From the NCBI GenBank assembly GCA_033032865.1, contig JAWHQI010000202.1, positions 2,852,001 to 2,916,000 of the forward strand: a DNA stretch of 64,000 nt, read 5' to 3'. The stretch is from Dactylorhiza incarnata. Taxonomy: Eukaryota > Streptophyta > Magnoliopsida > Asparagales > Orchidaceae. Position 1 is the first letter of the stretch. Each line of letters starts with the position of its first letter. A program made the translations under genes and the position numbers. Shown here piece by piece: positions 41,043 through 54,100 of this stretch. The notes below the pieces were generated by a model that worked only from the letters and a program-made list of their open reading frames with translations, was not told the origin of the DNA and ran no database searches.

Positions 41043-41807
41043 CTAACAGAGAACAATTCATCTGTTTAACACATCCAATTTTCTTCCAATGAAATCTCAG
41101 CTCCAATTAAGATCAATTCTTTCTTCCTTTAGTTGCTGGACTTTCACCTCTATTCATGTGTCCCCTTATTAATCAAGTGCAATATTATAATTAAAACTCT
41201 CTTTAGGAAGGGACTATTATCATCTTCATCACAAAAAATATATAATTAAAACCCTTCATAACAGAGGACTATTCATCATCTTCCCCTAACAAGAATTAGG
41301 TCATTTCACCTTCTCTCCTCCATACTCCCTTATTAGGCCACTGATCTTCAAGAAATCAACTCATTTAACTTTATATTGAAGTGGGGAGTTGATCGAAGAC
41401 ACACACGCGGCAAACGACGCCCTAGAACATATGCTCTAGCGTGTCCACTTCCTACGAAACTCCATTAATCTCGCTAAATCAAGCTCTTTTGAGCTCAATG
41501 TCTGTCCTAATTAGATCTATAGATCTAGCACCAAGGGAGAGGGGTCGGAAGTCACCTGATTTACAGCCAACAATCGCGGTTGTCTCCTCGGCGGCATGCC
41601 GGCGGTCGGCCGAGCTCAAGTCCTTCTCCAAGCTTTCTCCTTCAAGAACCCTAATTTAAAACCTTGAGGTGTGAGGAAGAAGATGAAAAAGAAGAAGAAG
41701 AAGAAAAAGAATAGGGCTCTCTGATTAGGAGAGTTCAATTCATTGGGGTTAGGGGAGAAGGAAGGGAGAGAGAGATTTGCATTAATAAGCATTAAATGCA
41801 ACCCAAC
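41043..41807. other. Non-TE segment, possibly a plant gene 5' UTR fragment
   Basis: The only stretch over 300 bp between 28429 and 64000 without TE or satellite match. On the minus strand it is CT-rich (CTCTCTCTCCCTTCC, then CTTCTTCTTCTTC) followed by AAATTAGGGTTCTTG, a pattern common in plant 5' UTRs, and a short frame with MPPRRQPRLLAV. On the plus strand the (GAA)n tract lies at 41680-41712. No protein was recognised. Confidence 0.35.
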
Positions 41808-42530
41808 TGTTGAATCTGAAATTGCGCCTCTGCGATCGATGCTAGAGAAACGAAGGAAAAGTGGAGGCCGTGAGCTACCAGTTACTATTGATAAGAAGAA
41901 ATTAGACCGCTGGCAGCGGTCGAGACCGGACTTCGCCTGTCATGGAAATTGACACTCCTGTGACAGGATTTCCCTTGATTTGAGTAAAGTGATTACAACG
42001 GGTTACAGGGCAAGGAAAAGGAGAATCCGACCAGTCAGACAAACCGCAAGACAGTGAACTCGAGACAGCAACTCTAACAGGCGAGCTCTAGGATTCAAGT
42101 GCGCATGTCTTGGGAACGTCGCCGCCCCCTTTCTATAGGCTCGGGGGCCTGCCCAAATGGGCAGGGATAAAATAACCTCCTTCCTGGATACAGGAGAATC
42201 GGGCAGGGGGTGACAGGATACAGAAGGAAAAAGAAAGAAGTTGCGCGGCTTGGCGGCTTGAGCTTCCGATCTGTATTGGCCGGGGTTGAAATGCGCTGCG
42301 ATCAAGGCAAGGAAGCAACTCGGGAGGCCTTTGACCTGAGACCACGACTTGCCTTCTGGACTTGGTCTTGATTGTAGCCCTCTTGATGACGGCCTGACGT
42401 CGATCAGACCGCTCGACTTGATCTGGTGAGCCGAGAGACGTTAGTTACTGAGGAAGAGCCAGGCGGTCAATGTTGCAGACTGTCTGGTCTGAATCGTTCA
42501 TCATACTGGTAGCGGTCTTCTGGGTAAACA
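41808..42530 (-). repeat. LTR E: 3' LTR of Tat5
   Basis: 723 bp. The TATA box is decayed (CCTATAGAAAGG, minus strand, near 42130). The hairpin arms read GCCTGTCA and TGACAGGA: both sides changed together relative to GCCCGTCA/TGACGGGC. Confidence 0.9.
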
Positions 42531-42722
42531 TAATCCCCGCATATTTTCAAATCTCGAGGAAATTTCAAAAATATTAGTTCTAGCCGTAGACCGCGCCCTG
42601 TTTGTTTCGGAGTCTATAAGAACCTCTGAAAGCTCTCCACTCTGCATAACTCTTTTGAAAACAGGGGGTGCCACATGCCACTTGTGTTCAGGCTATTTTA
42701 AGCTGCAAGCCCCAAAATTATA
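42531..42722 (+). promoter_or_regulatory. Tat5 antisense-ORF promoter
   Basis: TATA box TCTATAAG at 42613-42620 followed by GAAAGCTCTCCACTCTGCA, as upstream of the Tat3 ORF. The ORF starts at 42723. Confidence 0.6.
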
Positions 42723-43165
42723 ATGGATCTAATTTCAAGGATTGTAGATAGCGAGGAGAAGGGTGATGACCGCAAGAAGGAAGATGACCAAAAAAATAAG
42801 AAGAAGAGTCGCCGGCCTGATAAGCCCGGGCGGACTATCTCAGAGATCTATCCCCCCAAAGTCGCAAAGGAGGAATCTGCCACTCCTGGAAAGACTGCCA
42901 CTGAGGAGAAGACTGCGGAGAAGGCCACCGAGGAGAAGGTTGTGGAGAAGGACGCTGAGGAGAAGGTCACAGAAAAGAAGGCGACTGAGCCCGACGCGGG
43001 TCGTTCTGATCCCCTGATCAACCCGCCTGATTCTTCGAAAAGCACCAGCGACAAACCCTTCAATGTGGAATTTTCCCTGACTGGGGTTCTCCCCTTGTAG
43101 GTAAATGATAGAGAGGAGGGGGTAGTTAATTTTCCTAAGACGGGCGAACAGACTCCCACTGCAGT
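42723..43165 (+). pseudogene. Tat5 antisense ORF, N-terminal fragment
   Basis: Open from 42723 to a TAG at 43100. It matches Tat3 and Tat4 in the lysine-rich start (KNKKKSRRPDKPGR) and in DKPFNVEFSLTGVLPL, and after the stop in VND and GVVNFPK. Between them is a K/E/A-rich run in which EEK(V/T)-type triplets repeat, absent from the other copies. Similarity ends near 43165 at the satellite. Confidence 0.72.
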
Positions 43166-46100
43166 AAGGGTTGTGGGCAAAAATTGGACAACCTGATCAA
43201 AAATTATGGCTGTTTGAAGTTTAGGTGTCATTTGAAGCAAAATCCCTCGTTACATCTACAACCAAATGTACATCGATTAAAAAAATAGAAATGGGGAAAA
43301 CTTGTTCTTAATTAGATAAAGGGCTCCGATCTCATTCTGAAAAGGAGTTGTGGGCAAAAATCGGACAACCTGATCAAAAGTTAGGGCTGTTTGATGTTTA
43401 GGTGTCATTTGGAGCAAAATCTCGCATTACCACTAAAACCCACTGTATATCGACAATTAAAAGAGCTGGAATGAGTAAAACTTGTTCTCCATTGGATGTA
43501 GGGCTCCGATCCCATTCCAAAAATGTGTTGTGGGCAAAAATCAGGCAACCGTATCAAAATCTATGGATGTTTGAAGTTTAGGGGTCATTTAGAGCAAAAT
43601 CCCGCATTACTACTGCAACCCGTTGTATATTGACCACTAAAAGAATTAGAACGGTTAAAACATGCTCTCCATTAGATTTTGGTCTCCGATCTCATTCTGA
43701 AAAATTATTATGGGCAAAAATTGGACAAAGTGATAAAAAGCTATGGCTATTTGAAGTATAGATGTCATTTAGAGCTAAATCTCACTTTACCACTGCAACC
43801 ATGTATATCGACAACTTAATGAACTGGAATTGGTCAAATTGTTCTCCATTCTATGTAGGGCTCTGATATTATTCTGAAAAGGCATTGTGGGCAAAAATAT
43901 GGCAACCGGATCAAAAGATATGAATGTTTGAAGTTTAGGTGTCATTTGGAGCTAAATCTCGCATTACTGCTACAATTCACTATATATTGAGCACTAAAAG
44001 AAATGGAATGGGTAAAACATGTTCTCCATTGAATGTAGGGCTCTGAGCTCATTCCAAAAAGTGTTGTAGGCAAAAATAGGACAACTTGATCAAAAGTTAT
44101 GGTAGTTTGAAGTTTAGGTGTCATCTGGAGTTCAATATCGCATTACCACAGCAACCTGCAGTATGTCAACAACTAAATGAAATAAAATGGTAAGACTTAT
44201 TCTCCATTGAATGTAGGGCTCCGATCTCATTCTGAAAAGATGTTTTGGGCAACAATTGGACAACCTGATCAAAAGCTATGGATGTTTGAAGTTTAGGTAT
44301 CATTTGTAGAAAAATCCCGCTGTCAATCGACCACTAAACAAACTTGAATGGATAAATCTTAATCTTTATTGGATTTAGGACTATGATCTCATTCTAAAAG
44401 GATTTAGAAAGCAAAAATCGGATAACTAGACCAAAAGTAATCAGACAACTAGATCAAAAGTAATGGATGCTGGAAGTTTAGATGTGAATTGGAGCTAAAT
44501 CACTCATTATCACTGCAACCCGCTGTATATAGACCACTAAATCAACTGTAATTGGTAAACTTGTGCTCGATTGGATATAGGGCCCGGATCTCTTTCTGAA
44601 AAGGAGTTGTGAGCAAAATTTTGACAGCCGGATCAAAAATTATAGATGCTTGAAGTTTAGGTGTCATGTGGAGCAAAATTACTCATTACCACTGCAACCC
44701 ACTATATATTGACCACAAAATGAATAAAATGTGTAAAACATGTTATCCATTAGGTGTAGGGCACCGAAGCATTCTGAAAAGGTGTTGTGGGATAAAATCG
44801 GACAAGCCGATCAAAAGTTATGGTTGCTTGAAGTTTAGGTATCATTTTGAGGTATATCGCTCATTTCCACTGCAACCCACTATTCATCGACCACTAAATA
44901 AGTTCAATTGGATTAATCCTATTCTCCAATAGATTTATGGTTGTAAGCTCATTCCGAAAAGGTGTAGAGGGCAAATTTCAAACAAAATGATCAAAAGTAA
45001 GGGTTGTTTGAATTTAGATGTCATTTGGAGTTAAATCTTGCATTATCATTGCAACCCGATGTTTATAGACCACTAAGAAAACTAGAATTGGTAAAACTTG
45101 TGCTCCATTGGATATATGGCTCATATCTCATTTTGAAAAGGTGTTGAGAGCAAAAATTCATACAACCAGATCAAAATTTATGGATACTTGAAGTTTAGGT
45201 ATCATATGGAGCAAAATCCCACATTACCACTGCAACCCGCTATATATTGCCCACAAAATGAACTGAAATGTGTAAAACTTGTTCTCCATTAAATGTAGGG
45301 CTCTGAGCCATTCTGAAAAGGTGTTTTAGTTAAAAATCGGACAAGAAAATCAAAAGTTATGCCTACTAGAAATTTAGGTATCATTTGGAGCGAAATCACG
45401 TATTACCGCTATAACCCGCTGTATATTGTCAACTTAATGAACTAGAACGGGTAAAAAATTGTTCTCCATTGGATGTAGGGCTCCGAGTTCATTCCGAAAA
45501 GGTGTTGTTGACAAAAATCGGACAACCGGATCAAAAGTTATTGATGTTTGATGTTTACGTGTCATTTGGAGCTAAATGCCACATTACTACTGCAACCCAC
45601 TGTATGTTAACCACTAAACGAACTGAAAAGGGTAAAACTTTTTCTCCATTGGTTGTAGGGCTCCGAGATTATTCCAAAAAGGTGTTGTGAGAAAAAATTG
45701 GACAACCGGATAAAAAGTTATGGATTTTTGAAGTTTAGGTGTCATTCAGAGCAAAATCCCGTATTACCACTTCAACGCACTGTATAACGACCACTAAACG
45801 AACTGGAATGGGTAAAACTTGTGCTTAATTGTATATTGGGCTCCGATCACATTCCAAAAAAGGTGTTGTCGGACAAAATCGGACAACCGGATCAAAAGTT
45901 ATGAATGCTTGAAGTTTACATGTCATTTGGAGCTAAATCCCGCATTACCACTACAACCTGTTGTATACTTACCACTAAACTAACTAAAATGGGTAAAACA
46001 TGTTCTCCATTATATGTAGGGCTCTGATCCATTCCAAAAAGGTGTTGTAGGCAAAAATTGGAAAACCAGATCAAAAGTTATTGTTGTTTGAAGTTTAGGT

Positions 46101-47437
46101 GTCATTTGGAGCTAAATCCCGCATTACCATTGCAACCCATTGTATATTTACCACTAAACGAACTGGATTGGTTAAAACTTGTTCTCAATTGGTTGTAGGG
46201 CTCCGATCTTATTCTGAAAATGTGTTGTGGGCAAAAATCGGACAGACGAATCAAAATTTATGGATGTTTGAAGTTTAGGTACATTTGGAGTTAAATCTTG
46301 CAATACCACAACAACCCACTATATATCGACAACAAAATGAACTGGAATGGGAAAAGCTTATTCTCCATTGGATGTAGGGCTCTGATCTCATTCAGAAAAG
46401 GTGTTGTTGGCAAAAATCGGGCAACCGGATCAAAAGTTAGGAATGTTTGATGTTTAGCTGTCATTTGGAGATAAATCCTACATTACTACTGTAACCCGCT
46501 GTATATTGAGAACTAAAAGAATTAGAATAGGTAAAATATGTTCTCCATTGGATGTAGGGCTCCAATCTCATTCTAAAAAGATTTAGTAGGAAAAAAATCG
46601 GACAAACGTATCAAAAGTTATAGATGTTTGAAGTTTAGGTGTCATTTGAAGCTAAATCTTTCATTTCCACTACAATCCGCTATCCATAGACCACTAAACA
46701 AACTAGAATGGGTAACTCATATTCTCCATTAAAAGTAGGGCTCTGAGCTCATTCTGAAAAGGTGTTATGGGCAAAAATCAGACAACTTGATGAAAGATAT
46801 GGTTGTTTGCAGTTCATATGAATTTGGAGCTAAATTGCATCGTAATACTACAACCCACTGTATATCAACCACTAAATGAATAGGAAAGGGTAAAACTTGT
46901 TCGCAATTGGATATAGGGCTCCGATCTTATCCCGAATAGGTGTTGTGGGAAAAAATCGGACAACTAGATCAAAAATTTTGGATGCTTGAAGTTTAGGTGT
47001 CATTTGGAGCTAAATCTGGCATTACCCTAACAAACCTAAGTATATCGACATCAAAATTAATTGGAATGGGTAAAACATGTACTACATTGAATGTAGGGCT
47101 CCAAGATCATTCTGAAATGATGTTGTGGGCAAGAATCAGACAACCTGATCAAAAGTATGGATGTTTGAAGTTTATGTTTCATTTGGAGCTAACTCTCACA
47201 TTACCACTGCAACCCATTGTATATCAAGAACAAACTGAATTGGAACGGGAAAAACATGTTCTCTATTGGTTGTAGGACTCCGATCTCATTCTGAAAAGGT
47301 GTTGTTGGAAAAAATTGGGCAACCGGATAAAAATCTATTAATGTTTGAAATTTAGGTGTAATTTAGAGATAAATCATGCACTACTACTATATACCCACTG
47401 GATGTAGGGCTCCGATCTCATTCTGAAAAGGTGTAGT
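43166..47437 (+). repeat. ~180-bp satellite array, first block
   Basis: About 24 head-to-tail monomers of 177-181 bp. Landmarks in each: GATCAAAAGTTATGG, TTTGAAGTTTAGGTGTCAT, GGAGCTAAATC, CATTACCACTGCAACCC, GACCACTAAA, TTCTCCATTGGATGTAGGG, CTCATTCTGAAAAGG and GTTGTGGGCAAAAATCGG. Monomers are well diverged from one another. The array starts inside the Tat5 antisense ORF and is interrupted at 47438 by LTR F. Confidence 0.95.
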
Positions 47438-48157
47438 TGTTGAATCTGAAATTGCACCTCCATGTTCGACGCTGGAGAAGCAAAGGAAAAGAGGAGGCCA
47501 CAAGCTGCTGGTTACTATTGATTAGGAGAAATTAGACCGCTAGCAGTGGTCGAGACTGGACTTCGCCCGTCACGGTGAATGCCACTATTGTGATGGTCTT
47601 TCCCTTTATTCATGTAAAGTGTTTACAGCGGGTTACAGGGCAAGGAAAAGGAGAAGTCAGCTGGACAATAAACCGCAAGACAGTGAACTCGAGACCGCAG
47701 CTCTAACAGGTGAGCTCCAGGATTCGAGTGTGTGTTTCTTGGGAATGTCTCCCCCTTATTTATAGGCTCGGGGGCCTGCCCAAATGGGAAGGGATAAAAT
47801 AACCACCTGCCCGGATACAGGAGAATCGGGCAGGAGGTGATGGGATACAGAAGGGAAGAAAGAGGGAAGTCGCGTGGCTTGGCTTGAGCTCCGATCTGTA
47901 TCGGCCGGGGTTGAGACGAGCTGCACATAGAGCAGAGAAGCAGCTCGGACGGTCTCTGATCTGAGATTGCGACTTGCCTTCTGGACTTGATCCTGAACGT
48001 AACCCTTCCTGATGGCAGCCTGATGTTGTGCAGACCACTCGGCTTGGTCTGATGAGCCGTGAGACGTGCAACTAGCCACGAAGAGCCAGGCGGTTAACAT
48101 GGCAGACCTCCCGGTCTAAATGGTCCATAATACTAATAGCGGTCTCTTGGGTAAACA
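47438..48157 (-). repeat. LTR F: solo Tat LTR in the satellite
   Basis: 720 bp with Tat LTR ends (TGTTGAATCTG at the left, GGTAAACA at the right). GTAGT occurs on both sides (47433-47437 and 48158-48162) and the satellite continues across. TATA box CTATAAATAAG near 47754-47764 (minus strand). Confidence 0.93.
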
Positions 48158-48162
48158 GTAGT

Positions 48163-51100
48163 GGGCAAAAATCAGAAAATCAAATCAAAAGTTATAGATG
48201 TATGAAGTTTAGGTTTCATTTGAAGCGAAATCCCTCATTTCCACAGCAACCCACTGTCCATCGACCACTAAACAAGCTAGAACGGTTAACGCATATTCTC
48301 CATTGGATGTATGGCTCCGAGCTCATTCTGAAAAAACAGTTGTTGGCAAAAATCGGACAACCGGATCAAAAGTTATGGTTGTTTGAAGTTCAGATGTCAT
48401 TTAGAGATAAACTGCGACGCACCACTACAACCCACTGTATATCACCCGCAAAACAAACTAGAATGGGTAAAACTTGTGCTCAATTGGATATAGTGCTCCG
48501 ATCTAATTATGAAAAGGTGTTGTAGATAAAAATCGGTCAACTGGATTAAAAGTTATGGTTACTTGAAGTTTTTGTGTCATTTGGAGCTAAATCTCGCATT
48601 ACCACTGCAACCCGCTATATATCCAAAATTAAATGAATTGTAATGGGTAAAACTTGTTCTCCATTGGATGCAGGGCTCCGATCTCATTCTGAAAAGATGT
48701 GGGCAAAAATTGGGCAACAGGATGAAAAGCTATGGATGTTTGAAGTTTAGGCATCATTTGGAGCTAAATACCACATTACTACTGCAACCAGCCGTATATT
48801 GACCACTAAAAGAATTGCAATGTGTAAAACTTGTTATCTATTGAAGGTAGAGTTCCGAGCTCATTCTCAAAAGGTGTTGTTGGCAAAAATAGGACAATCA
48901 GATCAAAAGTTATGGGTAATTGAAGTTTATGTTTCATTTGGAGCAAAATTCTGCATTACCACTGCAACTCATCTTATATCGACCACTAAATGAATTGGAA
49001 TGGGAAAAACTTGGCTCCATTTCATGTACTACTCTGAGCTCATTCCAAAAAGGTGTTCTGGGAAAAATAGGACAACCGAGTCAAAAGTTATGGCTGATTG
49101 AAGTTTTTGTGTCATTTGGAGCTAAATCCCGCATTACCAATGCAAATCATTGTATATCTACCACTAAAGAAACTAAAATGGGTAAAACATGTGTTTCCTT
49201 GAATATATTGCTCCGATCTCATTCTAAAAAGGCGTAGTTGGCAAAACTCGGACAAATGAATCAAAAGTTATAAATGTATGAAGTTTAGGTGTCATTTGAA
49301 GCTAAATCCCTCATTTTCATGACAACCCACTATCCATCGACCAATAAACAAACTCGAATGGGTAAATCCTATTCGTCATTAGATGTAGGGATCTGAGCTC
49401 ATTCCTAAAAGGTGTTGAGGGCAAAAATCGGACAACCAGATCAAAAGTTATGGCTTTTTGAAGTTTAGGTGTCATTTGGAGCTAAATCTCACATTACCAC
49501 TGCAACCAGCTATATATCAACCAGTAAACAAACTGCAATGGATAAAACTTGATTTACATTGGACCTAGGTCTCCTATCTCATTTTGAAAAGTTATTGTGG
49601 GCAATAATCAAACAACTAGAACATAATTTATGGATGCTTGAAGTTTTTGTGTCATTTAGAGTTTAATCCCGCATTACCGCTGCAACCCACTGTATATTGA
49701 CCACTAAATGAACTAAAATGGGTAGAACATGTTCTCCATTGGATATAGGGATCCGAGCCATTCTGAAAATGTTTTGTGGGAAAAAATTGGGCAAATAAGT
49801 CAAAGTTATGACTGTTTGAAGTTTATGTGTGATTTATAGCTAAATCCTGCATTACCACTGCAACCCACTGAATATCGACAACTAAATGAGATGGAACATG
49901 TAAAACCTATTCTTCATTTGATATTGGGCTGCGAGCTCATTCCAAAAAAGTATAGTGGGCAAAAATTAGAGAACCAGATCAAAAGTTATGGATGTATGAT
50001 GTTTATGTGTCATTTGAAGCTAAATCTCGCATAACTTTTGCAATCCACTATATATCAACCACTAAATGAACTAGAACTGGTAAAAGTTGTTCTCCATTGG
50101 ATGTAGGGCTCCGACCATTCTGAAAAAGTGTTGTGGGCAAAAATCGGACAACGGGATCAAAAGTTATGGCTGTTTGATGTTAATGTGTCATTTGGAGCTA
50201 AATCTCGCATTACTACTATAACCCATTGTATAATGAGTGCTAAGCAAACTGGAAAGGGTAAAACTTGTTCTCCATTAGATGTAGGGCTCCGAGATCTTTT
50301 CGAAGAAATGTTATGGGGAAATAATCGGACAACCAGATAAAAGTTATGGCTATTTGAAGTTTATTTGTCATTTGAAGCTAAATTCTGCATTACCATTGCA
50401 ACTCACTGTATATTGACCACTAAATGAATTGGAATGGGCAAAACTTGTGCTCAATTTGATATACTGCTCTGAGCTCATTCCAAAAAGGTGTTGTGGGCAA
50501 AAATTGGACAATCGAATCAAAAGTTATGGCTGTTTGAATTTTTGTATTATTTGGAGCTAAATCCTGCATTACCAAAGAAAACCACTATATCTCGACCACA
50601 AAACAAACTAAAATGGGTAAAACTTGTACTTCATCGGATGTAGGGCTCCAATTTCATTTTGAAAAGGCATATAGTTGGCAAAAAGCGCACAACCGGATAA
50701 AAAGTTATAGATGCTTGAAGTTTTGGTGTCGTTTAAAGCTAAGTCCCTCATTTTCACGACAACCCGCTTTCCATCGACCTCTAAACAAACTTGAACGGTA
50801 AAATCTTATTCTCTGTTGTATAAAAGGCTATGAGCTCATTCCAAAAAGGTGTTGTGGGTAAAAATTGTACCAACGGATCAAAAGTTGTGGTTGTTTGAAG
50901 TTTAGGTGTCATTTGAAGCAAAATCTCACTTTACCACTGCAACCAGCTATTTATCGACAACTAAACAAACTGGAATGGGAAAAACTTATTCTTTATTGGA
51001 CGTAGGGCTTCGATCTCATTCCGAAAAGTTGTTTTTGGCAAAAAATCACACAACCGGATCACAAGTAATGGATGTTTGATGTTTGTGTCATTTGGAGCAA

Positions 51101-54100
51101 AATCCTGCATTACTACTGCAACCTGCTGTATATTGACCACTAAAAGAACTGGAATGGACAAAATATGTTCTCATTTGAATTTAGGTCTCCGAGCTCATTC
51201 TGAAAAGGTGTTGTGTGCCAAATTCAGACAACTTGAACATAACTTAGTTATGGATGTTTGAAGTTTAGGTGTCATTTGAAGCAAAATCACGCATTACCAC
51301 TGCAACCTGTTATATATTGACAAATTAATAAACTGGAATGGGTAAAAATTGTTCTCCATTGGATGTAGTGCTCTGATCTCTTTTCTTAAAGTTGTTGTGG
51401 GAAAAAATCAGACAACCAGATCAAAAGTTATGGTTGTTTGAAGTTTAGATGTCATTTGGAGCAAAATCCCGCATTACCACTGCAACCCGCTGTGACCACT
51501 AAATGAACTAAAACGTGTAAAACATGTTCTCCATTGCATGTAGGGCTCTGATTCATTCCGAATAGGTGTTGTGGGAAAAAATCGGACAACTAGGTAAAAA
51601 GTTATGGCTGTTGGAAGTTTGTGTTATTTGTAGCTAAATCCTGCATTACCACTGCAACCAACTGAATATCGACCACTAAATGAGCTGGAACGTGTAAAAC
51701 CTATTCTTCATTGGATATAGGGATCCGAGGTCATTCCAAAAAGGTATTATGGGCAAAAATCGGAGAACCAGATCATAAGTAAGGGATGTTTGAAGTTTAA
51801 GTGTCATTTGGAGCTAAATCTCGCATTAGTTTTGCAATCCGCTATATATCGACCACTAAATGAACTAGAACTGCTAAACTTGCTCTCCATTGGATGTAGG
51901 GCTCGGACTATTCAGAAAAAGTGTTGTGGGCAAAAATCGGACAAAGGGGTCAAAAGTTATGGTTGTCTGATTTTTTAGATGTCATTTGGAGCTAAATCCC
52001 GCATTGCCACTGCACTCTGCTGTATATTGAGTGCTAAGCAAACTGGAATGGGTAAAAAAAATTTCTCCATTGGATGTAGGGTTTCGAGCACTTTCCGAAG
52101 AGGTGTTGTGGGGAAATAATCGGACAACCTGATCAAAAATTATGGTTGTTTGATGTTTATGTGTCATTTGGAGCTAAATTCTGCATTACCACTGCAACCC
52201 GCTGTATATTGACCACTAAATGAACTAAAATGTGTAAAACAAGTTCTCTATTGGATATAGGGCTCCAAGCCATTCCGAAAAGGTGTTGTGGGCAAAAATC
52301 AGACTACTAGGTCAAAACTAATGGTTGTTTGAAGTTTACGTGTCATTTTTAGCTAAATCAAGCATTATGCATCCCACTAATTATCGACCTCAAAATGAAC
52401 TGGAATGTGTAAAACCTATTCTTCATTGGATATAGAGCATTGAGCTCATTCCAAACAACTATTGTGGGAAAAAATCTAGAACTGGTAAAACTTGTTCTAC
52501 ATTGGATGTTGGGCTCCGAACATTCCGAAAATGTGTTATGAGCACAAATTGGACAACGAGATCAAAAGTTATGGCTGTTTGAAGTTTCTGTGTCATTTGG
52601 AGCTAAATCCCGCATTACCACTGCAACCCACTGTATATTAAGTACTAAATGAACTGGAATGGGTAAAACTTGTTCTTTATTGGATGTTGGACTCTAAGTT
52701 CTTTCTGAAGAGCAGTTATGGGGAAATAATCCGACAACCGGATCAAAAGTTATGGCGGTTTGAAGTTTTTGTGTCAATTGGAGCAAAATTTATCATTGCC
52801 GCTGCAACCCGCTGTATATCGACCACTGAATGAACTGTAAAGGGTAAAATTTGCACTTCATTGGATGTGGTGCTCTAAGATTATTCTGAAAAGGTGTTGT
52901 TGGCAAAAATCGGACAACCGAACCCAAAGATATGGTTGTTTGAAGTTTATGTGTCATTTGGAGCATAATTCCGCATTACCACTACAACACGGTGTATATT
53001 GACCACTAAATGAAATAAAATGGGTAAAACTTGTTCTCCATTTGATGTTAAAATCTGAGCTTATTCCGAAAAGGTCTTGTTGATAAAAATCAGACAACCA
53101 GATCAAAGTTATGAATGCTTGAAGTTTACATGTCATTTGGAGCTAAATCCCGCATTACCACTGCAACCCACTATATACTGGCCACTAAACAAACTAGAAT
53201 GGGAAAACTTGTTCTCCATTATATTTAGGGTTCTGAGCTTATTCTGAAAAGGTGTAGTGGGCAAAAATTGGACAACTGGATCAAAAGTTACGGCTCTTTG
53301 AAGTTTATGTGTCATTTGGAGCTGAATCGCACATTACCATTAAAACCCCTTTTATATTGACCACTAAATGATTTGGAATGGGTATAACTTTTTCTCTATT
53401 AGATGTAAGGCTCCGAGGTCATTCCAAGAAAGTGTTGTGGGCAAAAATAAGACAACTTGATCAAAAGTTAAGAATGCTAAAAATTTAAGTATCATTTAGT
53501 GCTAAATCCCACATTACTATAACAACCCTTTGTATATTGACCACTAAACAAATTGTAATGGGTAAAACTTATTCTCCATTAGATGTAGGGCTCTGACCAA
53601 TTCTGAAAAGGTGTTTTAGGCAAAAATCGGACAACCTGATCAAATGTTATTGTTGTTTGAAGTTTAGGTGTCATTTGGAGCTAAATCTCGCATTAACATT
53701 GCAACCCACTGTGTATTTACCATTAAACAAACTGGATTGGTTAAACCTTGTTGTCAATTGGTTGTAAGGCTCCGAGCTTATTTCAAAAATGTGTAGTGGG
53801 CAAAAATCAGACAACCAAATCAAAAATTATGGATGTTTGAAGTTTAGGTATCATTTGGAGTTAAATATCGCATTACAACTGCAACCCACTGTATATCGAC
53901 AACTAAATGAACTGGAATGGTTAAAACTTGTTCTCCATTGGATGTAGGGCTTCGATCTCATTCTAAAAAGTGTTGTTGGCAAAAATCGAGCAACTAGATC
54001 AAATGTTATGAATGTTTGATGTTTAGGTGTCATTTAGAGATAAATCCTACATTACAACTGTAACCCATTGTATATTGACAACTAAAAGAATTAGAATGGG

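Larger units (their letters stand above)
41808..43165 (-). mobile_element. Tat5: truncated Tat element, 3' LTR and antisense ORF only
   Basis: LTR E (41808-42530) is followed on the right by the polypurine complement (TAATCCCCGCATATTTTC), the antisense-ORF promoter and the ORF start on the plus strand, so it is the 3' end of a minus-strand element. Homology to the Tat3 ORF ends near 43165, where satellite sequence begins. No gag-pol or 5' LTR is found. Confidence 0.86.

Noticed and set aside
41808..48157. LTR E and LTR F as the two ends of one element enclosing satellite
   Set aside because: LTR F has its own GTAGT duplication and satellite continuing across it, so it is a solo LTR. LTR E is the 3' LTR of Tat5, with polypurine complement and antisense ORF next to it.
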